From the NCBI RefSeq assembly GCF_031119625.1, contig NZ_JAVHZV010000027.1:124001-188000 (forward strand): a DNA stretch of 64,000 bases, written 5' to 3'. The stretch comes from Pseudomonas sp. G34 (GTDB lineage: Bacteria; Pseudomonadota; Gammaproteobacteria; Pseudomonadales; Pseudomonadaceae). Made by a program: the position numbers and the translations under genes. Shown here piece by piece: positions 29,178-37,531 of the stretch. The notes under the pieces were generated by a model. That model was given only the letters and a program-made list of their open reading frames with translations, made no database searches and had not been told where the DNA came from. How positions within the stretch are numbered: the first letter of the stretch is position 1; each line of letters begins with the position of its first letter.

Positions 29178-30155
29178 ATGTCGCTGATGCAACCCCAGGC
29201 TTTTTACAGTGTGGTAGCGGATGATTTCACCGCTGTTGACGGCATTATCCGTCAGCAACTGGTGTCCCGCGTCCCGCTGGTCGAGAAGATCGGCGACTAC
29301 ATCATCTCCGCCGGCGGCAAACGCCTGCGCCCGCTGCTGGTGCTGCTCAGCGGCAAGGCCCTGGGCCTGAACGACGAGCGCCTGCGCCTGTTGGCCGCGA
29401 CCATCGAATTCCTGCACACCGCCACCCTGCTGCACGACGACGTGGTCGACATGTCCGACATGCGCCGTGGCCGCAGCACCGCCAATGCCCAGTGGGGCAA
29501 TGCGCCCAGCGTACTGGTCGGCGACTTCCTTTATTCGCGCTCGTTCGAAATGCTGGTCGAGCTCGGCTCGATGCCGGTGATGAAGATCCTCTCCAAGGCC
29601 ACCCGGGTGATCGCCGAAGGCGAGGTGCTGCAGCTGTCGAAGATCCGCGACGCCAGCACCAGCGAAGAAACCTACATGGAGGTCATCCGCGGCAAGACCG
29701 CCATGCTGTTCGAGGCCTCGACCCAGAGCGCCGCTGCGCTGGCCGAAGCCACGCCAGAACAGAACGAAGCGCTGCGCCTGTTCGGCGACCACCTGGGTGT
29801 CGCCTTCCAACTGGTCGATGACCTGCTCGACTACAAGGGCGATGCCGCCACCCTGGGCAAGAACGTCGGCGACGACCTGGCCGAGGGCAAGCCGACCCTG
29901 CCACTGATCTACACCATGCGCGAAGGCAACGCCGAGCAGGCCGCCCTGGTGCGCAAGGCAATCCAGAAAGGCGGCCTGGAAGACCTGGAAAGCATCCGCG
30001 AAGCCGTGCAGGCCGCCGGCGCCCTGGACTACACCGCCAACATGGCACGCGACTACGCAGAACGCGCCATCGCCTGCCTGGAAGTACTGCCCGCCAGCGC
30101 CTACCGCGACGCCCTGGTCGAGCTGAGCCACTTCGCCGTGGCCCGCACGCACTGA
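29178..30155 (+). CDS. ispB: Octaprenyl/all-trans-polyprenyl diphosphate synthase
   Basis: 325-residue trans-prenyltransferase that builds the ubiquinone side chain from FPP and IPP. The two aspartate-rich motifs are DDVVD (87-91) and DDLLD (214-218). GGKRLRP near residue 46 binds IPP. The ATG at 29178 has AAGGAG 4 bp upstream; the upstream TTG at 29166 would bury that site. It is divergent from rplU, the usual Pseudomonas order, and followed by a terminator. Confidence 0.96.
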   Translation: MSLMQPQAFYSVVADDFTAVDGIIRQQLVSRVPLVEKIGDYIISAGGKRLRPLLVLLSGKALGLNDERLRLLAATIEFLHTATLLHDDVVDMSDMRRGRSTANAQWGNAPSVLVGDFLYSRSFEMLVELGSMPVMKILSKATRVIAEGEVLQLSKIRDASTSEETYMEVIRGKTAMLFEASTQSAAALAEATPEQNEALRLFGDHLGVAFQLVDDLLDYKGDAATLGKNVGDDLAEGKPTLPLIYTMREGNAEQAALVRKAIQKGGLEDLESIREAVQAAGALDYTANMARDYAERAIACLEVLPASAYRDALVELSHFAVARTH

Positions 30156-30178
30156 TCGCCAGCCAGAGCCTGATCAGA

Positions 30179-30203
30179 AGCCCGTCCCAGTGACGGGCTT
30201 TTT
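30179..30203 (+). terminator. Rho-independent terminator of ispB
   Basis: Stem AAGCCCGTC / GACGGGCTT, loop CCAGT-like, followed by TTT, 24 bp after the stop codon. Confidence 0.88.
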
Positions 30204-30282
30204 CATGCCCGCCCTCCCCGCTCGACAACCAGACATCAGCAGATCGACGAAAGGGGGCGATTAAGGCTTGCTATTAACGTAA

Positions 30283-30297
30283 TAAGAATTATTCTCA
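30283..30297. promoter_or_regulatory. Fur-box-like operator upstream of the small gene at 30328
   Basis: TAAGAATTATTCTCA, read on the other strand as TGAGAATAATTCTTA, agrees at 12 of 14 defined positions with the 7-1-7 Fur consensus TGATAATNATTATCA. It ends 30 bp before the ATG of the small gene, in a promoter position. Confidence 0.65.
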
Positions 30298-30327
30298 TAT
30301 CTACCACTCACTCAGGGAGATGCGAGC

Positions 30328-30555
30328 ATGACTTATCTAATAGACGCCTGGCTGGACCGCCCTCATCCCTACCTGCGCATCCTGCACCGGGAAACAGGCG
30401 AGGTCTGCGCGGTTCTCGAGGAAGAGGCGCTGGATGAACTGCGTAAACAGGGTGACCTGGATCTGCACGAGCTGAACTCGAGCGAGCCACTGATCCTCAA
30501 GGAACTGGTGCGTAGCCTGTTCCTGTACTGCTATGCCCGGGCCTTGCGCCCGTGA
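30328..30555 (+). CDS. Small conserved protein, probably iron-regulated (PA4570-like)
   Basis: 75 residues, acidic in the middle, no signal peptide or membrane helix. No known domain recognised. It matches in position and size the small gene after ispB in P. aeruginosa (PA4570), which is reported among iron-starvation-induced genes. That fits the Fur-box match just upstream here. GGGAGA precedes the ATG. Function unknown; a role in iron-limited metabolism is inference only. Confidence 0.75.
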   Translation: MTYLIDAWLDRPHPYLRILHRETGEVCAVLEEEALDELRKQGDLDLHELNSSEPLILKELVRSLFLYCYARALRP

Positions 30556-30729
30556 CATTTGAGCTGCATCCGAAGGCTCTCGAGTTAGAGCCCTGCAAGA
30601 CCTGAGCGGCAAAAAATAGGTTCTTCGCGTAGCTTGGGGAAAGTACGGGTTGCCACCGGACTGGCAAGTTTATGTGCGCATCGCTATTGGTTTAGCACGA
30701 TCCATTACCGCGTCTACTGAACCTTTGTG
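30556..30729. other. Non-coding stretch before the palindromic element
   Basis: About 175 bp with no credible gene, terminator or repeat that I can identify. It leads into the 530-bp element at 30730-31259; another 190 bp of unremarkable sequence after the element reaches the fklB terminator and gene. Confidence 0.5.
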
Positions 30730-31259
30730 TTTCGCCCCTTACGGGCGCCACACCTTTCTTGCTTGCCCAAGAAAGGTGTGCCAAAGAAGGGCACCCCGAC
30801 ATCCGGGTTTCGCTGCGCGAAACTCCCCTCGCTCCGGCGCCGCTCCGGGGGCCGGCTTACATGGGCCATCCCTGGCCCATTAAGCCTCTCGCCGCATCCA
30901 TGCGGCTCGCTCCCCTACGCACCACCTCCACTCGGCCTCCTGACGGGACCGGAGCGCGAGCTTGCAAGATCTCCACGGGCTCAAGCTCGGCGGCGTCTGT
31001 TTTTGCTTTTGAGCTGCGATCGTACAGACGACACCCAAGTCCCCTTCAGGAGGCCGAGTGGAATCGCCACGTAAGGGGTTGAGCGACATGGATGTCGCGA
31101 GAGCTGCGATGGGCCAGGGATGGCCCTTCGCAGCGTGCCCCTGGAGTGGTGATGGAACGAGGGAACCCCGGCGCAGCCGGGGCCGTATGTAGGGGTGTGT
31201 TTCTTTGCTTACTTTCTTTGCACAAGCAAAGAAAGTGAGGCGCCCGTAAGGGGCGAAAC
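30730..31259. repeat. 530-bp long imperfect inverted-repeat element
   Basis: The ends are perfect inverted copies: TTTCGCCCCTTACGGGCGCC (30730-30749) and its complement (31240-31259). Internally the left GGGCCATCCCTGGCCCAT (30863-30880) is mirrored at 31109-31126, and CCACTCGGCCTCCTGA (30927-30942) is mirrored near 31055. So the two halves are imperfect inverted repeats of about 240 bp around a centre near 30990. Open frames inside read as low-complexity shadow peptides and I do not call them genes. Similar sequences occur as dispersed repeats in Pseudomonas genomes to my knowledge. Confidence 0.75.
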
Positions 31260-31364
31260 CTATTAGGCCAGGCGGCGGGCCAATGGAGAGTGCCAAGCCA
31301 TCGGCAGCTAACGTTTTATTGCCAGTCCGGTGTCAAGCCTATCCTCCCCGAAAAATGCGAAGAA

Positions 31365-31409
31365 CCAAAAAATAGCCGAGGAAACGGCCAACTGCACGCA
31401 TTCCTCGGC
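31365..31409 (-). terminator. Rho-independent terminator after fklB
   Basis: Minus-strand stem GCCGAGGAA / TTCCTCGGC (17-base loop) followed by TATTTTTTGG, 45 bp downstream of the fklB stop. Confidence 0.75.
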
Positions 31410-31453
31410 GACTTTTTAACGCCGCAGGGCCGACGCGCAGCAGCCTTTTACGC

Positions 31454-32071
31454 TTACAGGATGTCGAGCAGCTCGACATCGAATACCAGCACGCTATGCG
31501 GCGGGATGCTGCCAACGCCCTGGGCGCCGTAAGCCAGCTCGCTCGGCACGTACAGGCGCCATTTGCTGCCGGTGCCCATCAGTTGCAGGGCTTCGGTCCA
31601 GCCGGCGATCACCCCACCGACCGGGAATTCGGCCGGCTGGCCACGCTCGTAGGAGCTGTCGAACACACTGCCGTCGATCAACGTGCCGTGGTAGTGAGTG
31701 CGCACGCTGTCGTCGCGCGAAGGCTTGGCGCCCTCGCCAGCAGTCAGTACTTCGTACTGCAGACCGGAGGTCAGCACGGTGACGCCGTCACGCTTGGCGT
31801 TCTCGGCCAGGAAGGCCAGGCCGGCACCAGCGGCAGCCTCGGCCTTGGCCTTGGCTTCGGCCTGCATGACATCACGGATCACCTTGAAACTGGCCGACAG
31901 CTCGGCTTCGCTGACGCGGCTCTGCTGGCCGGCGAAGGCATCGGCCAGGCCGGCCAGGACGGCATCCAGGCTCACGCCCGGCGGCGGGTTGTCACGCAGT
32001 TGGCCGCCCAGTTGACGGCCAATGCCGTAGCTGACGCGCGCTTCGTCGGTGGAAAGATCGAGTTCGGACAT
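31454..32071 (-). CDS. fklB: FKBP-type peptidyl-prolyl isomerase (FklB/FkpA type)
   Basis: 205 residues. The N-terminal helical dimerisation domain (about 1-90) begins STDEARVSYGIGRQLGGQL. The FKBP domain (about 100-205) contains VRTHYHGTLIDGSVFDSSYERG, the FPVGGVIAGW pocket and a terminal LVFDVELLDIL. No signal peptide, so it is cytoplasmic like FklB rather than periplasmic FkpA. It speeds proline isomerisation and may act as a chaperone. Confidence 0.93.
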   Translation of the reverse strand: MSELDLSTDEARVSYGIGRQLGGQLRDNPPPGVSLDAVLAGLADAFAGQQSRVSEAELSASFKVIRDVMQAEAKAKAEAAAGAGLAFLAENAKRDGVTVLTSGLQYEVLTAGEGAKPSRDDSVRTHYHGTLIDGSVFDSSYERGQPAEFPVGGVIAGWTEALQLMGTGSKWRLYVPSELAYGAQGVGSIPPHSVLVFDVELLDIL

Positions 32072-32136
32072 GTCGCCGCTCCGCTAGCAGGAAAAAAGGC
32101 CGGCTAGCCTATCACGGTTCCAGCCAGGCTCTGCGC

Positions 32137-32442
32137 CTACCAGCGGCTGCGCAGGCCAACCGGCACGCGCAGTGCCTCGCGGCTGCCGCTCGGCAGCCCG
32201 CACATCTCGTCGTAGGCCGAGGCATGCACCAGGAACAGCGGCACGTCCGGCAGCGTTTCGAGCAGGTCGCGGGCATGCTCCACCGAGCGCAGATGCAGGT
32301 TGCGCCCCGCGTCGTCGTGCAGGTAAGCACGCCGTTCGGCGCCGAGAATCTGCAACAGGTAGATGCCGCCTTCCAGGGAAATCAGTTCGAGTTCGCTCAC
32401 CGCGCCAGCGCGAGCCGCTTGCAGCAATTCAGGCAGGGTCAT
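32137..32442 (-). CDS. DUF6482-type small conserved protein
   Basis: 101 residues, mostly alpha/beta, no signal peptide. Segments ISLEGGIYLLQILG and a C-terminal VPLFLVHASAYDEMCG are like a group of short Pseudomonas proteins placed near fklB. The ATG at 32442 is preferred to an upstream start because that extension is not family-like. No function known. Family assignment is from memory of similar sequences and is moderate. Confidence 0.65.
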   Translation of the reverse strand: MTLPELLQAARAGAVSELELISLEGGIYLLQILGAERRAYLHDDAGRNLHLRSVEHARDLLETLPDVPLFLVHASAYDEMCGLPSGSREALRVPVGLRSRW

Positions 32443-32494
32443 GGCATGTCCTCGCAGGCAAGAAGCGCCACTATACGATTGTCGGGCTGCAGAT

Positions 32495-32531
32495 AACAAA
32501 ACGCCCGGCGCGCCATCTGCGGGCCGGGCGT
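32495..32531 (-). terminator. Rho-independent terminator after the YqhA-family gene
   Basis: Minus-strand stem ACGCCCGGC / GCCGGGCGT followed by TTTTGTT, just downstream of the stop at 32551. Confidence 0.8.
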
Positions 32532-32550
32532 CTGCTTCTGGCAGCGCTGG

Positions 32551-33039
32551 TCAGTGTTTGGTCAGCTTGTCCAGATAACCCATGGCGAACGCCGAGATCA
32601 CGAAGGTCATGTGGATGATCACGTACCACTTCAGGTGCTCGGGATCATGATTGCGCGCATCCATGAATACCCGCAGCAGGTGGATCGAGGAAATCGCCAC
32701 GATGGAAGCCGCCACCTTCATCTTCAGCGAGCTGGAATCCATCTTGCCGAGCCAGGCGAGCTTTTCCTTGTGGTCGTCGATATCCAGCTGGGAGACGAAG
32801 TTCTCGTAGCCGGACATCATCACCATCACCAGCAGGCCACCGACCAGCGCCATGTCGACCAGCGACAGCAGCACCAGAATCAGCTCCGCCTCGGCCATGG
32901 CGAAGATGTTGGGCAGGATATGGAAGATTTCCTGGAAGAACTTCAGGGCCAGCGCCAGCAGGCCCAGCGACAGACCGAAATAGATAGGGGCCAGCAGCCA
33001 GCGCGATGCGTACATCGCGTTTTCGACAAAACGTTCCAT
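32551..33039 (-). CDS. YqhA/UPF0114 (TIGR00645) family membrane protein
   Basis: 162 residues with about four membrane helices. The family segments are [25 protein letters not shown] and [24 protein letters not shown], plus a final [19 protein letters not shown]. It is an inner-membrane protein of unknown function; relatives have been suggested to affect membrane or ion homeostasis. Single gene with its own terminator. Confidence 0.88.
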   Translation of the reverse strand: MERFVENAMYASRWLLAPIYFGLSLGLLALALKFFQEIFHILPNIFAMAEAELILVLLSLVDMALVGGLLVMVMMSGYENFVSQLDIDDHKEKLAWLGKMDSSSLKMKVAASIVAISSIHLLRVFMDARNHDPEHLKWYVIIHMTFVISAFAMGYLDKLTKH

Positions 33040-33152
33040 GGACTCTCACAGGTAATCGACAGCGGGCGAGTATACCCAGCGTCCGACCACAGGCAAGCCA
33101 CGCGGGTTCGCCAGCGCCCCGAAAAAGCCGCCAACGCCGGCGCCTGGGCGCT

Positions 33153-33656
33153 TGTGGATAAGATTTGCGGCCTGGCGTCGCCGCCTGACCGATCGGTCGC
33201 GCCACGAACGTGGCAAAGCCGATCGCTCAGCTATCGGGCAACGACAGGGATACGCCGCGAGCGCCGCTGCGCGCGCCGTTCAGGCGGCGCAGCTGGGCCT
33301 GGGCGTGCAAGCGCCAGATCGGCGCTTCATGACAGGCAACATAGCCCTGCTCGGCCAGGCTCTCGGCGATGTCCTCGAGCAGTTGCTCGACGACCAGAGG
33401 CCCGTGGAATGGGCCTTGCGCCTTGACGGCGGAGGGTTGCCGGGCAGCCAGGCCGGCGACGCAGATCAGCGTCCACAAGCCCTGCTCCCCCGCTAGGGGC
33501 AGCACCGTGAATTCGATGCGGGTGGTCACGCCGAGAAAATCATGGGTCAGGCAGAGGCTACGCGACATGGCGGCAATCCTCGCAGAGACAGACCTGCAGC
33601 CTACACCCGTAGCGCCTGCCGGCAAAGCCAGGTTTATACACAGAAGCTGTGGATAA
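33153..33656. other. Three DnaA-box-like 9-mers flanking the hypothetical gene at 33227
   Basis: TGTGGATAA at 33153-33161 and 33648-33656 (perfect TTATCCACA on the minus strand) and TTATACACA at 33634-33642 (one change). The last two form an inverted pair 5 bp apart in the gap between the gene ending at 33750 and the gene starting at 33568. Purpose unknown. Confidence 0.45.
33227..33568 (-). CDS. Small conserved hypothetical protein
   Basis: 113 residues. Starts MSRSLCLTHDFLGVTTRIEF, with no signal peptide or membrane segment, and contains a helical middle (VEQLLEDIAESLAEQGYVACHEAP). I do not recognise a domain. It stands 180 bp downstream of the Lon-like protease gene on the same strand. 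The ATG at 33568 is chosen because the longer open frame upstream runs antiparallel to the protease coding sequence's frame and looks like shadow coding. Function unknown. Confidence 0.6.
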   Translation of the reverse strand: MSRSLCLTHDFLGVTTRIEFTVLPLAGEQGLWTLICVAGLAARQPSAVKAQGPFHGPLVVEQLLEDIAESLAEQGYVACHEAPIWRLHAQAQLRRLNGARSGARGVSLSLPDS

Positions 33657-33749
33657 CCTTGTGCACGACAGGTGCGCAAGCACCTGCATGCTGCCGGCCC
33701 AACGGCGGCAGGCGAGCCGATCAGCGATTGATCAGCCCGCCCTGGCGGC

Positions 33750-36218
33750 CTATTCCGGCGTCGGCTTGTTCGCCCGCGGCTTCTTGGGCTTTTCCGGCAG
33801 TGCCGCGGTGAGTGCTTCCTTGGCTTGCTCGGGCTTGTCTTCCTCGCCCATGCCGATCTCGGCGATCTCGCGCAGGCGCTCGACCACCCGGGCGTTGACG
33901 CTGCCTTTGGGGAAATGGCCCTTGTCGTTCGGCGTACCGGCATCCTCGCCGACCAGCAGGCTCAGCGCCTCGTCGACATGGCGTACCGAGTAGACGTGGA
34001 ATTGCCCGGCGCGCACGGCCTGCAGCACACGCTCGTCGAGCATCAGGGTGGCGACGTTGGAGTGCGGGATGATCGCCCCCTGCTCGCCGGTCAGCCCGCG
34101 GGCTTCGCAGAGGCGGAAGAAGCCTTCGATCTTCTCGTTGACGCCGCCGACCGCCTGCACCTCGCCGAACTGGTTGATCGAACCGGTGATGGCGAAGCAC
34201 TGCTTGAGCGGCGTGCGCGATAGCGCCGAGATCAGCGTGCAGACCTCGCCAAGCGAGGCGCTGTCACCGTCCACGTAACCGTAGGACTGCTCGAGGGCAA
34301 TGCTCGCGGAAATCTCCAGGGGGAATTCCTGGGCATAACGGCTGCCGAGGAAACCGGTGAGGATCATCACTCCCTTGGAGTGGATCGGCTGGCCGAGGTT
34401 GACCTCGCGCTCGATGTCGACGATGCCCGAGCCGCCCGGGTAGACGGTGGCGGAAATCCGCGCCGGCACGCCAAAGGCCGAATCGCCGACTTCCAGCACG
34501 GTCAGGCCGTTGCACTTGCCGATGGCCGCCCCGGCGGTGTCGATCAGGATGATGCCGGCCAGCATGTCGTCAATGATGCGCGCCGAGACGCGCCCGGTAC
34601 GCGTCGCCTTGGCCTTGAGGGCACGCTCGATGTGATCGGCGTCGGTGACCGCTTCACCGGCCAGGTTGCGAATGAAGTCCGCCTCGCTGACCAGCTGGAA
34701 CAGGTCGCCGATGCGCGCCGACAAACGCCCCTGGTGCTCGGCCAGGCGCGCGCTGTAGGTGGCCAGGCGTGCCACTGCGGCGGCGCTCAGCGGCGCCATG
34801 CCTTCCTCGGTGGTACGGGTCTTCATCAGCTGGGCGAACTGCTCCAGGCTGTCGTCGGCCAGGGGGATGTCCTCGTCGAAGTCGACCAGCACGCGGAACA
34901 TCTCCTGGAAGTCCGGATCGGCGTCCTGCAGCGCGTAGTACAGCTGGCGCGAGCCGATGATCACCACCTTGAGCTGCAGCGGGATGGTTTCCGGATTGAG
35001 GGTCACGGTGGCGATACGGCCCAGGTCGGCCAGCGGCGATTCCATCTTCAGCTTGCGCGACTGCAGGGCGCGCTTGAGCGCTTCCCACACGAACGGCTCG
35101 CTGAGAAACTTCTCCGCCTCGAGGATCAGGAAGCCGCCGTTGGCACGGTGCAGCGCGCCGGGGCGCAGTTGCCGGTAGCTGGTGTAGAGCGCGCCCTGGT
35201 CGGTGTTGTACTCGATGCGGCCGAACAGGTTGTCGTAGGTCGGGTGGGGCTCGAACACCACCGGCGCGCCGCCATCGACGTGGTGGCCGACGATCAGGCT
35301 CGGGCAATACAGCTCCTCGAGCAGCTTGCGGGTCTGGGCGTCGGGCTTTTCCACCTCGATGAGCAGGTCGATCACGCTTTTCAGCAGGTCCACCTGCATG
35401 GCCTGCAGGTAGGCACACACCCCGGCGTTCTCGGCGTACTTTTCCGAGAGCGGTGCCAGCAGCGGCTGCAGGGCGACGGTGATGGTTTCTTCGTTGAGCT
35501 GGCGCAGCGCGTTGCTGGATTCGCGCTTCCACTGCGGCAGGCTGGCCAGCTCCTCGTTGAGACGCTCCTCCAGGGCGGCGATGTCGGCGTGGAAGCGCTC
35601 GCGGTCGGCTTCCGGCAGCTGGGCGAACTCGGCCTCGTCCGCCGCCTTGCCGTCGAGCATGGGCGTGAAGGCGATATTGGTGCTGTCGCGGTACAGGGCG
35701 ATGCCACGCTCCAGGGACAGGCGCTCGATGACGTCCAGCGCCTGGTCGTAGCGCTTGTTGAAGGCGCGGTCGATGGCGCTCTTCTTCTGCTGGAACGACG
35801 GGTGCTCGAAGACCGCCGGGAAGGTTGCCAGCAGGTTGTCGATCAGCGCATTGATGTCGGCGATGAACTCGCTGGCCGTGCCGGGCGCCAGTTCTACCGC
35901 GCGGGGCTCGCGGGGCTCGTCGAAATGGTTGACGTAGACCCGATCCGGCGGGGTTTCCAGGCGCTTGCCCTCGGCCCGCAGGTAGCGTTTGACGAACGAG
36001 AAGCGGCCGGTGCCCGGCTCGCCCATGACGAACACGTTGTAACCGGGGCGCGGCATCGCCACGCCGAACTGCAGCGCCTGCACGGCGCGCTCCTGGCCGA
36101 GCACGCCGCGAAAGGGTTCCAGGTCATCGGTGGTGGTGAAGGCGAACTGCGTGGGCGAGAAGGGACGGGTGAGTGCATCGGGCGCCAGGCGCAGGCCGGC
36201 TGCAACGGGATCGGGCAT
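33750..36218 (-). CDS. Lon-like ATP-dependent protease (AAA_32/LonB-type)
   Basis: 822 residues. An N-terminal AAA region has the nucleotide loop GEPGTGR near residue 67 (Arg where most P-loops have Lys). A long helical middle (about 150-330) is followed by the second AAA part. The C-terminal Lon protease domain shows the Ser in YVDGDSAS and the Lys in VGGVNEKIEGF, the catalytic dyad. Soluble and probably cytoplasmic. Close relatives in Pseudomonas are annotated only as ATP-dependent proteases, one linked to aminoglycoside stress (AsrA). Client proteins are unknown. Confidence 0.9.
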   Translation of the reverse strand: MPDPVAAGLRLAPDALTRPFSPTQFAFTTTDDLEPFRGVLGQERAVQALQFGVAMPRPGYNVFVMGEPGTGRFSFVKRYLRAEGKRLETPPDRVYVNHFDEPREPRAVELAPGTASEFIADINALIDNLLATFPAVFEHPSFQQKKSAIDRAFNKRYDQALDVIERLSLERGIALYRDSTNIAFTPMLDGKAADEAEFAQLPEADRERFHADIAALEERLNEELASLPQWKRESSNALRQLNEETITVALQPLLAPLSEKYAENAGVCAYLQAMQVDLLKSVIDLLIEVEKPDAQTRKLLEELYCPSLIVGHHVDGGAPVVFEPHPTYDNLFGRIEYNTDQGALYTSYRQLRPGALHRANGGFLILEAEKFLSEPFVWEALKRALQSRKLKMESPLADLGRIATVTLNPETIPLQLKVVIIGSRQLYYALQDADPDFQEMFRVLVDFDEDIPLADDSLEQFAQLMKTRTTEEGMAPLSAAAVARLATYSARLAEHQGRLSARIGDLFQLVSEADFIRNLAGEAVTDADHIERALKAKATRTGRVSARIIDDMLAGIILIDTAGAAIGKCNGLTVLEVGDSAFGVPARISATVYPGGSGIVDIEREVNLGQPIHSKGVMILTGFLGSRYAQEFPLEISASIALEQSYGYVDGDSASLGEVCTLISALSRTPLKQCFAITGSINQFGEVQAVGGVNEKIEGFFRLCEARGLTGEQGAIIPHSNVATLMLDERVLQAVRAGQFHVYSVRHVDEALSLLVGEDAGTPNDKGHFPKGSVNARVVERLREIAEIGMGEEDKPEQAKEALTAALPEKPKKPRANKPTPE

Positions 36219-36322
36219 CGGGGATCCTTAAATACCGCGGAGAAGTGTCTGCATTCTCGCGCTGCCTCCTTCCCCCTGGCAAGGCGCCAATGGCGGTACA
36301 CGGCAAAGCGCGACGCAGAACG

Positions 36323-36349
36323 TAAAACGCCCGCAACGGGTGCGGGCGT
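36323..36349 (-). terminator. Rho-independent terminator after speC
   Basis: Minus-strand stem ACGCCCGCA / TGCGGGCGT, 5-base loop, then TTTT. It starts 19 bp after the stop codon. Confidence 0.85.
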
Positions 36350-36367
36350 TTGGCCTTGCAGCAGGGC

Positions 36368-37531
36368 TTACAGGTAGAAGGACTTCAGCGGCGGGAAGCC
36401 GTTGAACTCCACCGCGCTGTAGCTGGTGGTGTAGGCCCCGGTGGACAGCCAGTACAGGCGGTCACCGCTGGCCAGGTTCAGCGGCAGGCCATACTTGTAG
36501 TGCTCGTACATGATGTCGGCGCTGTCGCAGGTCGGCCCGGCGATGACCACTTCTTCCATCTCGCCCTTCTTCTCGGTCCAGATGGGGAACTTGATGGCTT
36601 CGTCCATGGTTTCGATCAGGCCGCTGAACTTGCCCACGTCGGTGTATACCCAGCGCTCCACGGCGGTACGCGACTTGCGCGCCACCAGCACCACTTCGCT
36701 GACCAGGATGCCGGCGTTGGCGATCAGCGAGCGGCCCGGCTCGAGGATGATCTCCGGCAACTCGTCGCCGAAGTCGTCCTTGAGGAAGCGGATGATTTCC
36801 TCGGCGTAGGTTTCCAGGCTGTTGGTGCGGGTGATGTAGTTGGCCGGGAAGCCGCCGCCCATGTTGATCATTTGCAGGACGATGCCGTCTTCTTCCTTGA
36901 GGCGCTCGAAGATCACCTTGACCTTGGCGATGGCCGCATCCCACACGTCGATGTCGCGCTGCTGCGAGCCAACGTGGAAGGAAATGCCATAGGGCACCAG
37001 GCCCAGCTGCTTGGCGAGGATCAGCAGATCCATGGCCATGTCGGTCTGGCAACCGAACTTGCGGCTCAGCGGCCAGTCGGCCGAGGTCGAGCCTTCGGTG
37101 AGGATACGCACGTAGATCTTCGAACCCGGCGCGGCCTTGGCGATATTGCGCAGGTCGGCCTCGGAGTCGGTGGCGAACAGGCGCACACCCTTCTCATAGA
37201 AGTAGCGAACGTCACGGGCTTTCTTGATGGTGTTGCCGTAGCTCATGCGGTCCGGGCTGACGCCGGCGGACAGCACCTTGTCGAGCTCGTAGATCGAGGC
37301 GATGTCGAAGTTCGAGCCCTTGTCGCGCAGCAACTCGATGATTTCGATCGCCGGGTTGGCCTTGACGGCGTAGTACACCTTGGCGAAATCGAAACCGGCA
37401 CGCAGGTCGTCGTAGGCCTGGCTGATGATCGCGGTGTCGATCACCACGAACGGGGTTTCCTGCTGGTCGGCGAAGGCCTTCATTTTATTGAAGGTTTCAC
37501 GTGGGTAGTAATCTTCGACCTTGATCGACAT
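36368..37531 (-). CDS. speC: Ornithine/lysine decarboxylase, fold III (SpeC)
   Basis: 387 residues. PLP-dependent alanine-racemase-fold decarboxylase making putrescine from ornithine. The PLP lysine sits in KVYYAVKANPAIEII near residue 53. Other marks are SFHVGSQQ, the GGGFP phosphate loop and PTCDSAD, whose Cys is the trans-subunit catalytic residue. The start has GGAGTGCCGC upstream. It is transcribed alone, with a hairpin in the leader region. Polyamine production here pairs with the catabolic genes at 50-63 kb. Confidence 0.93.
   Translation of the reverse strand: MSIKVEDYYPRETFNKMKAFADQQETPFVVIDTAIISQAYDDLRAGFDFAKVYYAVKANPAIEIIELLRDKGSNFDIASIYELDKVLSAGVSPDRMSYGNTIKKARDVRYFYEKGVRLFATDSEADLRNIAKAAPGSKIYVRILTEGSTSADWPLSRKFGCQTDMAMDLLILAKQLGLVPYGISFHVGSQQRDIDVWDAAIAKVKVIFERLKEEDGIVLQMINMGGGFPANYITRTNSLETYAEEIIRFLKDDFGDELPEIILEPGRSLIANAGILVSEVVLVARKSRTAVERWVYTDVGKFSGLIETMDEAIKFPIWTEKKGEMEEVVIAGPTCDSADIMYEHYKYGLPLNLASGDRLYWLSTGAYTTSYSAVEFNGFPPLKSFYL

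Noticed and set aside
30727-31296. Open frames of 75-138 codons within the long palindromic element
   Set aside because: They follow from the repeat sequence on both strands, lack good starts and resemble the many spurious proteins annotated in such repeats.
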